DNA of 64,000 bases. It comes from Bacteroidota bacterium (GTDB lineage Bacteria > Bacteroidota > Ignavibacteria > Ignavibacteriales > Melioribacteraceae). Position numbers and translations under genes: made by a program. The notes below the pieces were generated by a model, which saw only the letters and a program-made list of their open reading frames with translations, made no database searches and was not told the origin of the DNA. Positions 27,796 through 37,917 of the stretch are shown in pieces; the first letter of the stretch is position 1, and the number at the start of each line of letters is the position of its first letter. The stretch lies in contig JAHISP010000060.1 in assembly GCA_018818165.1 (NCBI GenBank), forward strand, positions 124,001 through 188,000, written 5' to 3'.

Positions 27796-29277
27796 ATGAT
27801 TATTAAAACAAAATATTTAGTTTTAATTATTATTTTGTGGTCTGTTCTAGTAACCACATCTTTTTATTGGAACGTATATGAAATAAAGAACAATTCTTTT
27901 ATGCTGGTGAGAAATAAAGCTGAATCGATATTTAAACAAATAGAGACTATACGTGATTGGAATGCACAGCATGGAGGAGTTTATGTTCCAATAACAAAAG
28001 AAACACAACCAAATCCTTACTTGATTGATAGCCTCAGAGATATTTCTACAGAAAGTGGACTGAACCTTACAAAATTAAATCCAGCATACATGACCAGGCA
28101 AATTGCTGAGATTAATAATATCAATAATAATTTAAAACTGCATCTAACTAGTTTAAAACCAATACGACCAGCAAACAAAGCCGATAAATGGGAAACCAAA
28201 GCACTTAAAACATTTGAGAAAAAAACTAATTCAATGTTAGAATTAGTTGAAAGCGGTGATATATCACAATATAGGTATATGGCACCATTAGTTGTTACAA
28301 AACCTTGCATGCAATGTCACGCTATTCAAGGATATCAAGTTGGTGATATTAGAGGTGGATTAAGTATTTCGTTTAATTCCAGTGTATATTCTAACTCAAT
28401 AGATAATGGAATGTTAACCATGTTTTTAATTCATCTTTTTATTCTTTTAGGTGGCATAATTTTTATTTTAATATATCATAAAATGGGTAAAATACACCTT
28501 TTAGCTATTCAAAATAAAAATGTTGAACTTGAAAATAAAGGAGTTATTTTAAGAAAAACGGCTGAAGATTTAACCAACTTAAATGCTAAAAAAGATAAAT
28601 ATTTTTCAATTATTTCTCACGACTTAAGAAATCCTTTTCAAACTTTAATAAGCTTAAGCGAACTTTTAATTGAAGACCAAGTTCAAGAAGATAAATTTGA
28701 GTTTAATAATTTACTAATTCAATTAAATAAAACCTCAGTGCAAACTTTTCAACTATTAGAAAATTTATTAAAATGGTCTCTTGCAGAGATGGGGAAAACT
28801 TCCTTTACTCCAGAAAATATCGATTTATCCGAAATAGCAAAAGAAAACATTCAACTTAGCGAAATATCGGCATCACAAAAAAAGATTAAAATCATTTCAA
28901 ATGTTAAAAAGTCATTTTTAATAAATGCGGATAGAAACTTGATAAACACAATTTTTCGTAATTTGATAACTAATGCAATTAAGTTTTCTTATGCTGGCGA
29001 AAATATTGAAGTATCTATTGATGATGATAAAGATTTTGTAACTGTAACAATTCAAGACTATGGTGTTGGAATGACAAAAACACAAATAGATAACTTATTT
29101 GACATTGCCGAAAGTAAATCCACTTTAGGAACTAATAAAGAAAAAGGTACCGGACTTGGATTGATACTATGTGCTGAATTTGTAAAAAAACATAATGGTA
29201 AAATATGGGCTGAAAGTGAGAATAATAAAGGAAGCAAATTCATTTTTACTATTCCATATTCACACAATAAAAATTAG
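27796..29277 (+). CDS. Membrane histidine kinase with c-type haem sensor domain (DUF3365-like)
   Basis: 493 residues. TM helix 1 at about 6-25, then a periplasmic domain ending in the haem-attachment motif C171-M-Q-C174-H175 (TKPCMQCHAIQGYQVG) and GGLSISF. TM helix 2 is at about 206-228. The cytoplasmic part has the phosphoacceptor H275 in FSIISHDLRNPFQ and a HATPase domain with NLITNAIKFS and KGTGLGLILC. The sensor layout matches the Tll0287/DUF3365 haem-binding family, which suggests detection of redox state, oxygen or nitric oxide. No response regulator is adjacent, so it is an orphan kinase. Confidence 0.87.
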   Translation: MIIKTKYLVLIIILWSVLVTTSFYWNVYEIKNNSFMLVRNKAESIFKQIETIRDWNAQHGGVYVPITKETQPNPYLIDSLRDISTESGLNLTKLNPAYMTRQIAEINNINNNLKLHLTSLKPIRPANKADKWETKALKTFEKKTNSMLELVESGDISQYRYMAPLVVTKPCMQCHAIQGYQVGDIRGGLSISFNSSVYSNSIDNGMLTMFLIHLFILLGGIIFILIYHKMGKIHLLAIQNKNVELENKGVILRKTAEDLTNLNAKKDKYFSIISHDLRNPFQTLISLSELLIEDQVQEDKFEFNNLLIQLNKTSVQTFQLLENLLKWSLAEMGKTSFTPENIDLSEIAKENIQLSEISASQKKIKIISNVKKSFLINADRNLINTIFRNLITNAIKFSYAGENIEVSIDDDKDFVTVTIQDYGVGMTKTQIDNLFDIAESKSTLGTNKEKGTGLGLILCAEFVKKHNGKIWAESENNKGSKFIFTIPYSHNKN

Positions 29278-29322
29278 CCAAATACAAACTTATCATTTGC
29301 CCAAATTTTGTAATAAACAAAA

Positions 29323-29354
29323 GCTGCCTATATTCCCATTTGAATACAGGCAGC
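29323..29354. terminator. Hairpin between the haem kinase and the 1599-residue gene
   Basis: Arms GCTGCCT-A-TATTC and GAATA-C-AGGCAGC pair except for one A/C mismatch, around a 6-base loop. The location between convergent genes suggests a shared terminator, although the T-runs are short. Confidence 0.65.
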
Positions 29355-29392
29355 CTAGATTTTAAAGACTTTGAAGAATTGAAATTTAAGAC

Positions 29393-32300
29393 CTATTTTG
29401 TTTCGCTATTTTGAGGTGAATCCAACTCTTTAACTAATCCTGAATATTTTCGCTCCACTTTGAAACCAAAACGATAAAAATATTCTGGTCTAAAGAATCC
29501 AGTTGTAACAAATTTAAAACCATCACCTTTCATTCTTTCAAAAAACTCATTCATCAACAAATCACTAATTCCTTTTCTGCGGTAATGATCTGATACAACT
29601 ATCTTTTCCATATGAACCGTATTATTTGAGGTTTTAAGATATACTAAACCGCCAATAATAAATCCTCTATCAGAAATAGCAATTAAAAAATTATGTTTAT
29701 TTTGGAAACTTACCAAAAGATTTGTGTCAATAAATAGTTGATGCAATTTTGATATTTCCTTTGGTGTAACTGGCATTCTAATGTAAAATGGATTTCCATC
29801 TAAATCATTTATCTGAATAACAAGATTTGCACCAGGTGATATCTCTCCTTTAATTTTCAAGAAATCGGCGCTAACGTTAGGTTTAAGATGTGGGAAACTC
29901 AAACGAGCTAAAAAGAACTTTTCTTTTTCACTTAATTCAAATTCTGATTGCAGATTATTTATTTGCTTATGCAAATAATCCTTATCCATCTCAATTTTAC
30001 CATGATATTCCATTGATAATCTATTTAGTACTTCTTTGGTTTTATCACTAGAATTTATAAATACTGTTTCTGCAAAAAATCTAGTTCTAGCTTCAGGATA
30101 TGTTTTTTCTAATTCGTTCATATGATAAGTTAAATATAACTCTTTAAGCATTTCAGCTTGAGCTGAAAATGATGCATCAGGGTTGATTTTATGCCATCTA
30201 TGAAAACGTTTTATAGCAAAATAAAGTCTCTTTGGCAAAAATCTACGACTTTCTACAACTGAAATCATATCATTAAGCGAATTAATTCTGTCATCATTCA
30301 CATTCTTTTCGCTTATTTCAAGCCTATATTGAATAAGTAATTCTATACCTTCTTTTTCTCCAATTGCATCAATTATTCCAGAAAATATATAATTCCAGAT
30401 ATTATTAATTTCTAAGAAACTATATTTTTCTATCGTTTTTGCAACAAAATTATTATAAAACTTATCTATTAATTGAGAAATGTTTTCAAAATGGATGGTC
30501 TCAGAAAGTGATAAAATTTTTGTCCCAGTTTGATAATCGTGAGACGGAATAATAAAATTTTTAGTTGTTGTATCTGTTAGTACATACTTTTTTCCACTAA
30601 CCAACCAGAAATTGAAAATTGCTACTGATGCATTCCAAATAAAGAATGGCCAAAGTTGAATAATTCTTTCTTTTGCAGAATCATCTTTTTTTCTAATTTC
30701 TCTGCTAAGTACCTTATAAACATTGTTACCAGGATTGTATTGGCTTGTCCATACTTTATAATCTGGCCAATAACCTCCAAAATCCTCAACTAAGTCTTTA
30801 GCAAGTGTTTCAGACCCAGCAAGAACCAACCAATTTACTTCTTTATGAATTGCAGCATCGGTTCTATTTTTATTAATAATTAACATAATATGAAATGCCC
30901 CTTCATATCTTGTTTGTACTGATATTCTATAAAGAGTTTTATTTCTATATTCTCTATTATAACTTATCCATACACCACTTGGTAAAATATTGGAAAGACT
31001 AACAACCTTACCCTTAGAAAAAAGGAAAATAGCTTCTCTAAGTATTGGTGATTCTGTGATTGCTTCTGTCATTAAATTAAGATCTTTAGTATCAATTCCC
31101 TCTTCAAAAACTAGGACATCACTCCATCTATATTCATCACCGTTTTCTAAATCTACTGCAATTTTTTGGTTTTTGCCTAACCAGTCTCTAAAGCCAATTC
31201 TTAAATCAAATCTAGCTTTCCAAGCCAATTCTGAAAGTGTTGAATGCTCCTTCATTAGCTGTAAATTAACTAATATTTGACGCAATCTTTCATATGTGGT
31301 TGGGTGAAAAATTCCAAACTGAGTAACTAAATTTAGTAATGTGGGGTAACATGTGTTGTTAATATCTTTCGCCATTTTGTAATTAAAAAGTCTATCTTTC
31401 AATAGCTTTTCAATGACATCAATGAATATACTGTTATTAATATTCTCAATAGCATAATTAATTATATCTTCCTCAATGAGACTGTTATCAAAATCTAGAT
31501 ATAAATTAAAAACATCTACAAGATTGAACTCATGGTTATGCTTAAATATTAATTTTAGCATTTCTCTTCTAACTTTTACTAGTTTGCTAATATTAGGTCT
31601 TAGTAACATAGTTTTAACCAAAAAATAGTTAACACTTTGGTTATCCGATATAATTTGTGATAAATATTTAATTCCATATCTGGCAGAACCATAGGAATCG
31701 CTTTGTAACATTAATAAAGCCTTATGCAATCCTAATAAGGAATCTTCTCCAGCAGTAATGTACTTTTCCATTTCGTTAATTAAGCTAATGTTACCAAGTA
31801 CAATATCTGTAGTATCATAAAAATGAATTCCATCTTCATTTGCGTGTTTTCTTGTCCATTGAATAATAGAATCACTAGTAAAATCTGATAATTCTTTATT
31901 ACCCAACCACAATGATGCATTGGTTAAAATAGGCTGTAAATCCAATTGATTACTTTTTAAAAAGTAAATGAAACTTCCTATTTGCACAAGGTGTTTTTCT
32001 TTATTAATTGTATCAATTACTAATTGCTTATTCAATTTTGGAAGCATCAATTCATTTCCAACAGCAATTATATCACTGCTCAAACTACCTTTTTCTCGTA
32101 GAAACCAATTTGGTATTTTAACTTCAATACTTCCTACAGTAATATTTGTATGTGTTTTTACATACATTGATTCTATTTCATCAGCAAAATTGTCTTCAAT
32201 AATTCTTCTTTTATAACTTCCCTTTTCTGTTACTTCTCCTTTTTCTATATTAAAAGCTCTATCAATTATTCTGAAATCAACTATACGCTCAAAGGGAGCA

Positions 32301-34192
32301 ATAAAATTATTAACTGTTACTATTATTGAAGAAAAGTATTCATTCTTTTGCTTGCTATCCATTTTATTGAAAAAAGTTTCTGAATCGGTGTAATTGGGAT
32401 AAATTAGTAATGTGTTAAAAGGACGATGATCACCAACTATAAATACTTGTTTAATATTTTCAAAATCTCTAAAAAAGTTTTCAATTTTTTGAGGAGCAAT
32501 TGTCTCTCCTTTAATATTTTTATAAATCTCTTTTTTTCTATCAATTATTTCAATAAAGCCATTTCTATCTTGCTTCATTATGTCGCCAGTAGGCAACCAC
32601 CCACCTTTATCAAAGGTAATTGAATCATCTTGCTCATAATAACCGAGCATTACATACTTGCCTTTAATTAGCAACTCACCATCTTCCGCAACTTTCATTG
32701 CAATACCTGGTAGTTCTTTACCGAGAGAATTCATATAATATTCTCCTGGAGGTGTCATCGAAATTCCACCAGTAGCCTCGGTCATTCCAAAACCACTCAT
32801 TAGTGTAATTCCATATTTTTGAAAAAATTCAAAAACTTCAGATGGCAAAAATCCAGCAGCAGAAAGTCCCCATGTAAGTTCTCCTCCTGTAATTTCCATT
32901 ACTGTTTTCTTTATGTTTTCTTCCGAATCTATTTGAATATTAATTCGGGCGTTAACAGCCTCATATATTTGCAACCATTTTTTAGGAATAGAAACAAAAA
33001 TAGTAGGTTTCACAAGATTCATATTTGAAATCATAGTTTCAACTGATGGATTTTCCATAAAACAATATTCTGCTCCCCAAAATATTGCTCCAGAAAGTTC
33101 CAAATATCTTCCAAATGTATGAAAGAGTGGAAGAAATGATAGAAAACGATCTTTGTCTGAAATTTTTGGAAGAGCCATTGCGCGCATAAAGCGTTTATAA
33201 ATTATGTTCATTTGCGAAAACATTATTCCTTTGGGGTCGCCAGTTGTTCCAGAAGTGTACATAATTGAAGCTAAATCGTTAACATGAATTACATTTGCTT
33301 CAGCAATATTTTTATTGTTAGCAAGAAAATCACTAAATGATATTACCCAATTTTCGATGCTTTTTCCTTCAAGCAAAATTACTTTTTCAAGGTATTTTAG
33401 CTCATTCTTTATCACTTTAATTTTGGAAAGCTGCTTTTCATTTGAAACAATAACTATGGGTACTTTTGTTTGATTTAATATAAAAAGTATATGAGCACCA
33501 ACTGAATTTGCCGGAATCATTACGTTTCTAATTCCTGAAGTTAAACAAGCAATATCAAGCAAAGCCATATCTAAACTATTTTCCATCAGAAATGCAACGT
33601 CCATATCTTTGGTTGGTAAACCTTGCAAACAAATTCTTAAACTATTGGAATATTTAATTACAGATTTATTTACTCTTGTCCATGAATACTCATCGTAACG
33701 ATCACCTTTAATTACCATAAATAAAGCTATATCGGAATAATCCCGAACTCTTTGATTAAAAAGGATTTTATAATTATAATTACTTGTCTCTATTAAATCA
33801 GCAAAAAGTGTTTCCCATTTTTTATCCTTGCTAATTTTTTGCATCCAAATGGAATATCTAAAGAGGTTTAGCAGTTCATGAATAATGGATTTGTATACAT
33901 CATTATCTTTTGCATTTTCAACTAGATATCTGCTAAATTTTGTTAACCCATCAACTAATAATTCTGATAAAATATTTTCAGCAAGATGCGCCAATGATAT
34001 TGTTCGTAATATTTCCAACAATATTTCAGCATTATTTTTGCCCAGAATTAGGCTATACTTTTTATCTTCAGAAAATAATTCATTTATCTGGTCTGTTGTT
34101 TTTTTTAGCTCATTTTCTTCAAGAGCAGCCTTACCCTTAAAAATTGTTTGTCTAATTTCGTTTAGATGCAATGTTATAATTTCGGTACTCAT
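29393..34192 (-). CDS. Giant fusion: acyl-CoA-synthetase-like domain, unassigned middle, GNAT acetyltransferase
   Basis: 1599 residues. Residues about 1-150 are an extra helical N-terminus. Residues about 150-640 form an AMP-forming acyl-adenylate domain with P-loop YTSGTTGDPKG (312-322), the GFGMTEATGG motif and GWLPTGDI ... IDRKKEIYKNIKGE (the catalytic lysine region). Residues about 700-1450 match no family I recognise; they include a repeat-like helical block and a conserved-looking GDEYRWSDVLVFEEG. The C-terminus (about 1500-1590) is a GNAT fold with VVSDHYRRKGISDLLMNEFF. A terminator separates it from gltA upstream. It may activate a fatty acid and transfer it, but that is inference. 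Confidence 0.82.
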   Translation of the reverse strand: MSTEIITLHLNEIRQTIFKGKAALEENELKKTTDQINELFSEDKKYSLILGKNNAEILLEILRTISLAHLAENILSELLVDGLTKFSRYLVENAKDNDVYKSIIHELLNLFRYSIWMQKISKDKKWETLFADLIETSNYNYKILFNQRVRDYSDIALFMVIKGDRYDEYSWTRVNKSVIKYSNSLRICLQGLPTKDMDVAFLMENSLDMALLDIACLTSGIRNVMIPANSVGAHILFILNQTKVPIVIVSNEKQLSKIKVIKNELKYLEKVILLEGKSIENWVISFSDFLANNKNIAEANVIHVNDLASIMYTSGTTGDPKGIMFSQMNIIYKRFMRAMALPKISDKDRFLSFLPLFHTFGRYLELSGAIFWGAEYCFMENPSVETMISNMNLVKPTIFVSIPKKWLQIYEAVNARINIQIDSEENIKKTVMEITGGELTWGLSAAGFLPSEVFEFFQKYGITLMSGFGMTEATGGISMTPPGEYYMNSLGKELPGIAMKVAEDGELLIKGKYVMLGYYEQDDSITFDKGGWLPTGDIMKQDRNGFIEIIDRKKEIYKNIKGETIAPQKIENFFRDFENIKQVFIVGDHRPFNTLLIYPNYTDSETFFNKMDSKQKNEYFSSIIVTVNNFIAPFERIVDFRIIDRAFNIEKGEVTEKGSYKRRIIEDNFADEIESMYVKTHTNITVGSIEVKIPNWFLREKGSLSSDIIAVGNELMLPKLNKQLVIDTINKEKHLVQIGSFIYFLKSNQLDLQPILTNASLWLGNKELSDFTSDSIIQWTRKHANEDGIHFYDTTDIVLGNISLINEMEKYITAGEDSLLGLHKALLMLQSDSYGSARYGIKYLSQIISDNQSVNYFLVKTMLLRPNISKLVKVRREMLKLIFKHNHEFNLVDVFNLYLDFDNSLIEEDIINYAIENINNSIFIDVIEKLLKDRLFNYKMAKDINNTCYPTLLNLVTQFGIFHPTTYERLRQILVNLQLMKEHSTLSELAWKARFDLRIGFRDWLGKNQKIAVDLENGDEYRWSDVLVFEEGIDTKDLNLMTEAITESPILREAIFLFSKGKVVSLSNILPSGVWISYNREYRNKTLYRISVQTRYEGAFHIMLIINKNRTDAAIHKEVNWLVLAGSETLAKDLVEDFGGYWPDYKVWTSQYNPGNNVYKVLSREIRKKDDSAKERIIQLWPFFIWNASVAIFNFWLVSGKKYVLTDTTTKNFIIPSHDYQTGTKILSLSETIHFENISQLIDKFYNNFVAKTIEKYSFLEINNIWNYIFSGIIDAIGEKEGIELLIQYRLEISEKNVNDDRINSLNDMISVVESRRFLPKRLYFAIKRFHRWHKINPDASFSAQAEMLKELYLTYHMNELEKTYPEARTRFFAETVFINSSDKTKEVLNRLSMEYHGKIEMDKDYLHKQINNLQSEFELSEKEKFFLARLSFPHLKPNVSADFLKIKGEISPGANLVIQINDLDGNPFYIRMPVTPKEISKLHQLFIDTNLLVSFQNKHNFLIAISDRGFIIGGLVYLKTSNNTVHMEKIVVSDHYRRKGISDLLMNEFFERMKGDGFKFVTTGFFRPEYFYRFGFKVERKYSGLVKELDSPQNSETK

Positions 34193-34231
34193 ATTAATTC
34201 CAATTTTTTTACTTTAAAATATAAAAAAAAA

Positions 34232-34256
34232 GGGATACCAAATGGCATCCCTTTTT
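34232..34256 (-). terminator. Rho-independent terminator after gltA
   Basis: GGGATACC pairs with GGCATCCC (one mismatch) around an AAAT loop, with A and T runs on both sides, 22 bases past the gltA stop. It ends the long lpxH-to-gltA run. Confidence 0.85.
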
Positions 34257-34272
34257 TAGAATTAAAAGCTAA

Positions 34273-35583
34273 TTACTTAATTCCAGCAATAACTTCAAGC
34301 ATATCTGTTGTAAGCGATTTAGGTCTTTCTAGTGGATATCCTAAGCCCCTATCCCAAATAATGTTTGCTAGAACACCAATTGCTCTACCTACGCCGAAAA
34401 GTACGGTATAGAAATCATATTCTTTCAAGCCATAATACCATTGAATAACGCCTGATTGTGCATCAACATTAGGCCAAGGATTTTTTGCTTTACCTTGTTC
34501 TCTTAAAATATCTGGTGTAACTTTGTAAAGAACATCAACATATTTGAACAATGGATAATCTGGCATATTTTCAAGACAGAATTCTCTTTGCGCTTGATAT
34601 CTTGGGTCAGTTTTTCTTAATACAGCATGTCCGTATCCAGGAATAACTTGTCCAGAATTTAAAGTATCCCAAACAAATTTTTTCATTTCTTCTTCTGTAG
34701 GAATTTTATCTTCACCACCCATTTTATCCATAACGTCTTGCATCCATCTTAAGACTTCTTGATTGGCTAAACCATGTAACGGACCAGCTAAACCATCCAG
34801 CATTGCTGAAGTAGAGTAATATACATCGGATAACGCTGAAGCGACTAAATGACCAGTATGAGCACTTACGTTACCACTTTCATGATCAGAGTGCAATAAA
34901 AAATATAACCTTGCAACATCATCATAAGGAGGCTCTATACCCATCATATGCGCAAAATCACCGCCCATATCCAAAGTTGGATCTGAAGGAATAATATCAC
35001 CTTCTTTATATTTTAAACGATAAATAAATGCCGCAATTTGAGGAAGTTTTGCTAAAAGATTTAATGAATCTTCATAGGTTGGTTTCCAATAATCCATTTT
35101 ATTTAAGCCAGCGTTATATTCCTTTACAAAAATTGATTCGCGTTGCAATGATACAACTGCTGCTGAAAGCATAGCCATTGGATGAGAATCTTCGGGCATA
35201 GCTTTTAAAACATCAAAAACATATTGCGGAACAACCTTTCTTAATTTAAATTCGTCAACTACTGATTTTACATCTTCTTCTGTTGGTATATCTCCAGTTA
35301 ATAAAAGATAGAAAAAACCTTCAACATATGGCATTTTACTACCAGGAACTTTAGGAAGTCTTTCAAGTGTTTCAGGAATAGTTAAGCCTCTGAATCGAAT
35401 TCCTTCCATAGGATCTAAGTATGAAATATCCGTAACAAGAGATTTAATACTTCGCATTCCACCAATTAATTGCTCCATTGTAACTTCACCAACTTTTACG
35501 TTTCCAAACTCTTTTAGTAAACGTGTGGTTCTTGGACGATGCTCTTCAATCTTAGTCGCTAATTTGTCTTTTAAATTTGACAT
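34273..35583 (-). CDS. gltA: Citrate synthase, mitochondrial (eukaryotic-type) class
   Basis: Condenses acetyl-CoA and oxaloacetate. 436 residues, the length of the mature mitochondrial enzyme. It shares its signature stretches: HSDHESGNVSAHTGHLV, LAGPLHGLANQEVL (first catalytic His), VIPGYGHAVLRKTDPR (second His) and WPNVDAQSGVIQWYYG (catalytic Asp). The hexameric Gram-negative type and the short Gram-positive type both look different. An AGGAGG site precedes the start. Last gene of the minus-strand run. Confidence 0.94.
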   Translation of the reverse strand: MSNLKDKLATKIEEHRPRTTRLLKEFGNVKVGEVTMEQLIGGMRSIKSLVTDISYLDPMEGIRFRGLTIPETLERLPKVPGSKMPYVEGFFYLLLTGDIPTEEDVKSVVDEFKLRKVVPQYVFDVLKAMPEDSHPMAMLSAAVVSLQRESIFVKEYNAGLNKMDYWKPTYEDSLNLLAKLPQIAAFIYRLKYKEGDIIPSDPTLDMGGDFAHMMGIEPPYDDVARLYFLLHSDHESGNVSAHTGHLVASALSDVYYSTSAMLDGLAGPLHGLANQEVLRWMQDVMDKMGGEDKIPTEEEMKKFVWDTLNSGQVIPGYGHAVLRKTDPRYQAQREFCLENMPDYPLFKYVDVLYKVTPDILREQGKAKNPWPNVDAQSGVIQWYYGLKEYDFYTVLFGVGRAIGVLANIIWDRGLGYPLERPKSLTTDMLEVIAGIK

Positions 35584-35618
35584 TGAAGCCTCCTTAATTA
35601 AAATGTTATTAAAATAGA

Positions 35619-36953
35619 TTAGTTAAAATTGTTTGAAATAATTTTTTGAGTTACATTTTTCCCACTTTTAACAGCACCTTCTATTGTTGCTGGCAAACCC
35701 GTGTCTGTCCAATCACCACAAACATAAAAATTCTCTATCAAATTTGATATTGATTTTCTTTGCTTAATTGAATCAAGATCAGGCACAAAAGTGGCATATT
35801 TCTCTTTTAACAAAATGTAACTCTTAATTTCTGATTTACTTAATATAGTAAAATATTTTTTTAATTCCGAGAAAACAATCTTAATAACTAGATTTTTGTT
35901 CATTTCAGCAAGCTCTAAAGCATTACTTTTAACCAAAGAAATGTGAGTACCATGATTAAATAACCAATCAAATTTACCGCCGACTAAATTATACATTTTT
36001 TCTTCAAGCGGATTAGAATTTAACCAAACATGAACTGTTACTATTGGAGCATATTTAAGTTTAGATAATGTAATACGTTGATTTAAATTTATAAATTCAA
36101 CTTTTCTTAATGAATATTCTGGAATACTTGAAATAAGTATATCAAAATCGGTAATTGTGCGTTTGTTTGTTAAAATCTGAGTTGCTTTTCCGTCTTCAAT
36201 GGATACTGATATTAAACGTTCTGATGTTGATATTTTAACTCCATTAGATTTTAAGTGCTTCGCTGCTGGAGCAATTAAGGCTTTGCTTAAATCACCTTTT
36301 GGAATTACAATATTTGCACTTCTTTTATCTGTAAAAAATATGATTTTCATCATATCAACAAATATTTGGGAAGATGCAGTTTTAGTTGTAGTATTCATTG
36401 TACTTACCACTAAACTTTCCCAAAAGCTTGAAATTGCTTCTTTTGATTGATTATTCTGTCTTAGAAATTCATATACAGTTAGGTCAATAAAATTATTAGC
36501 TGCATTTATTTTTAGTTTTAATAGAAATTTTAACACAGAAAGTCTATCCTTCATTTTAAGTAATCTGAAGGTCATTATACCAATAATTCTATTTAGCGGA
36601 TAAAAATATTTGGGTATTTTAAATTTGAAAAGTTCTTTTCTATCGTTAACATAATTTATTGATAATGCTTCTTGAAATTCAAATAAATCTCTTGAACCAA
36701 TAATATCAATGTATTCAAGAGTGTTTTTGTAGCATTCCATTAAAATATGCTGACCATTATCAACTGCAATTCCATTATAATTTAATGAATAGGTTCTTCC
36801 ACCCAATTTTGGAGTTGATTCAATTATTTCAATAGAGTAACCAATTTTTGATAGAAAAACCGCTGAAGAAAGTCCAGACAATCCACCACCGATTATTAAA
36901 ATTTTCTTCATGTGATTCTTTATTATTTGTAGAAAGTTTTTTTTATTTGACAA
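35619..36953 (-). CDS. hpnE: Hydroxysqualene/squalene-forming FAD-dependent oxidoreductase HpnE
   Basis: 444 residues, phytoene-desaturase-like, with the N-terminal FAD dinucleotide fold IIGGGLSGLSSAVFLSKIGY and the C-terminal FYVCGDWTDTGLPATIEGAVKSG. Next to hpnD and hpnC this fits HpnE, which reduces hydroxysqualene to squalene. The codon before ATG 36911 is part of a 14-residue extension (MSNKKNFLQIIKNH), and MKKILIIGGGL at 36911 is the more natural start. A carotenoid desaturase role is possible but less likely here. Confidence 0.83.
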   Translation of the reverse strand: MSNKKNFLQIIKNHMKKILIIGGGLSGLSSAVFLSKIGYSIEIIESTPKLGGRTYSLNYNGIAVDNGQHILMECYKNTLEYIDIIGSRDLFEFQEALSINYVNDRKELFKFKIPKYFYPLNRIIGIMTFRLLKMKDRLSVLKFLLKLKINAANNFIDLTVYEFLRQNNQSKEAISSFWESLVVSTMNTTTKTASSQIFVDMMKIIFFTDKRSANIVIPKGDLSKALIAPAAKHLKSNGVKISTSERLISVSIEDGKATQILTNKRTITDFDILISSIPEYSLRKVEFINLNQRITLSKLKYAPIVTVHVWLNSNPLEEKMYNLVGGKFDWLFNHGTHISLVKSNALELAEMNKNLVIKIVFSELKKYFTILSKSEIKSYILLKEKYATFVPDLDSIKQRKSISNLIENFYVCGDWTDTGLPATIEGAVKSGKNVTQKIISNNFN

Positions 36954-37007
36954 TAAAAATGTCTATAAAAATTGCCATATTTTTCTTATTTCTAAGAACA
37001 GTCTTAA

Positions 37008-37850
37008 TTAATAAACTAAACTATATTTTGCCCAAACTCCAACAGCAATAATGGCTTTTTCGACCTTTCCAACATTTATATTTTCTGCAAAAACACTAAA
37101 ATTTTTCGCTTCTAATTTTTTTAGCAAATTAAAATAAATATGCTGCATTGCTCTTGCCGCAAACATTGATGGCTTATCGGCTATATCCAGATTTTTATTA
37201 GCTTTTGCAAAATAATCTTTTGCTCTATTAGCTTCAAAACGCATTAAACAAACAAAATTATCATTATAAATATTGGCAAATAACTCTTCCTCGGAATAAT
37301 TAAACCTCTTTAAATCCTCCTGTGGAAGATAAATCCTTCCAATACTTGCATCTTTTTTTATATCTCGCAATATGTTTGTCAATTGAAGTGCAAGCCCAAG
37401 ATTAACAGCAAACTTACGAGTTGAAATGTTTTTATATCCAAAAATTTCAATACTCATCAAACCAACAGTGGCAGCAACCCGATAACAATATTTGGTTAAA
37501 TCATCTATCGTTGGGTAGCGGCTTTGTTGAACATCCATTTCCATTCCTTTAATCAAATCAAAAAAAGGCTCAATAGGAATTTTAAACTGTTTTATTACTT
37601 TTGAAAGGTTATTTAATAAAGTAAGCGAGGATTCACCTAAAAGACTTTTTTCTAATTCCGTTTTCCATTTTCGAAGAGCTTCATATTTCACTTCACTTGA
37701 TGAATCATTTTCATCAACAATATCGTCAGTTTCACGGCAAAATGCATATAGAGTTGTCATTGCTTCCCTTTTGTGTTCTGGTAGCAAATTGAAAGCGTAA
37801 TAGAAACTACTTTTGCTTTTCTTCGATATTTCTTTTGCTTGTGCGTCCAT
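37008..37850 (-). CDS. hpnD: Squalene/phytoene synthase family, presqualene diphosphate synthase HpnD
   Basis: 280 residues with the first aspartate-rich motif ETDDIVDE (about 41-48), YCYRVAATVGLM, and the second motif NILRDIKKDASIGRIYLPQED. Head-to-head prenyl condensation of farnesyl diphosphate is the family reaction. It sits between hpnC (67 bases) and hpnE (54 bases), the usual squalene cluster order. Confidence 0.88.
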   Translation of the reverse strand: MDAQAKEISKKSKSSFYYAFNLLPEHKREAMTTLYAFCRETDDIVDENDSSSEVKYEALRKWKTELEKSLLGESSLTLLNNLSKVIKQFKIPIEPFFDLIKGMEMDVQQSRYPTIDDLTKYCYRVAATVGLMSIEIFGYKNISTRKFAVNLGLALQLTNILRDIKKDASIGRIYLPQEDLKRFNYSEEELFANIYNDNFVCLMRFEANRAKDYFAKANKNLDIADKPSMFAARAMQHIYFNLLKKLEAKNFSVFAENINVGKVEKAIIAVGVWAKYSLVY

Positions 37851-37917
37851 ATTCCATTTTAGAATAGATAAATAATCTTTAATTCTTAATTGTTAACCGT
37901 AAATTTTATTCTTTAAA

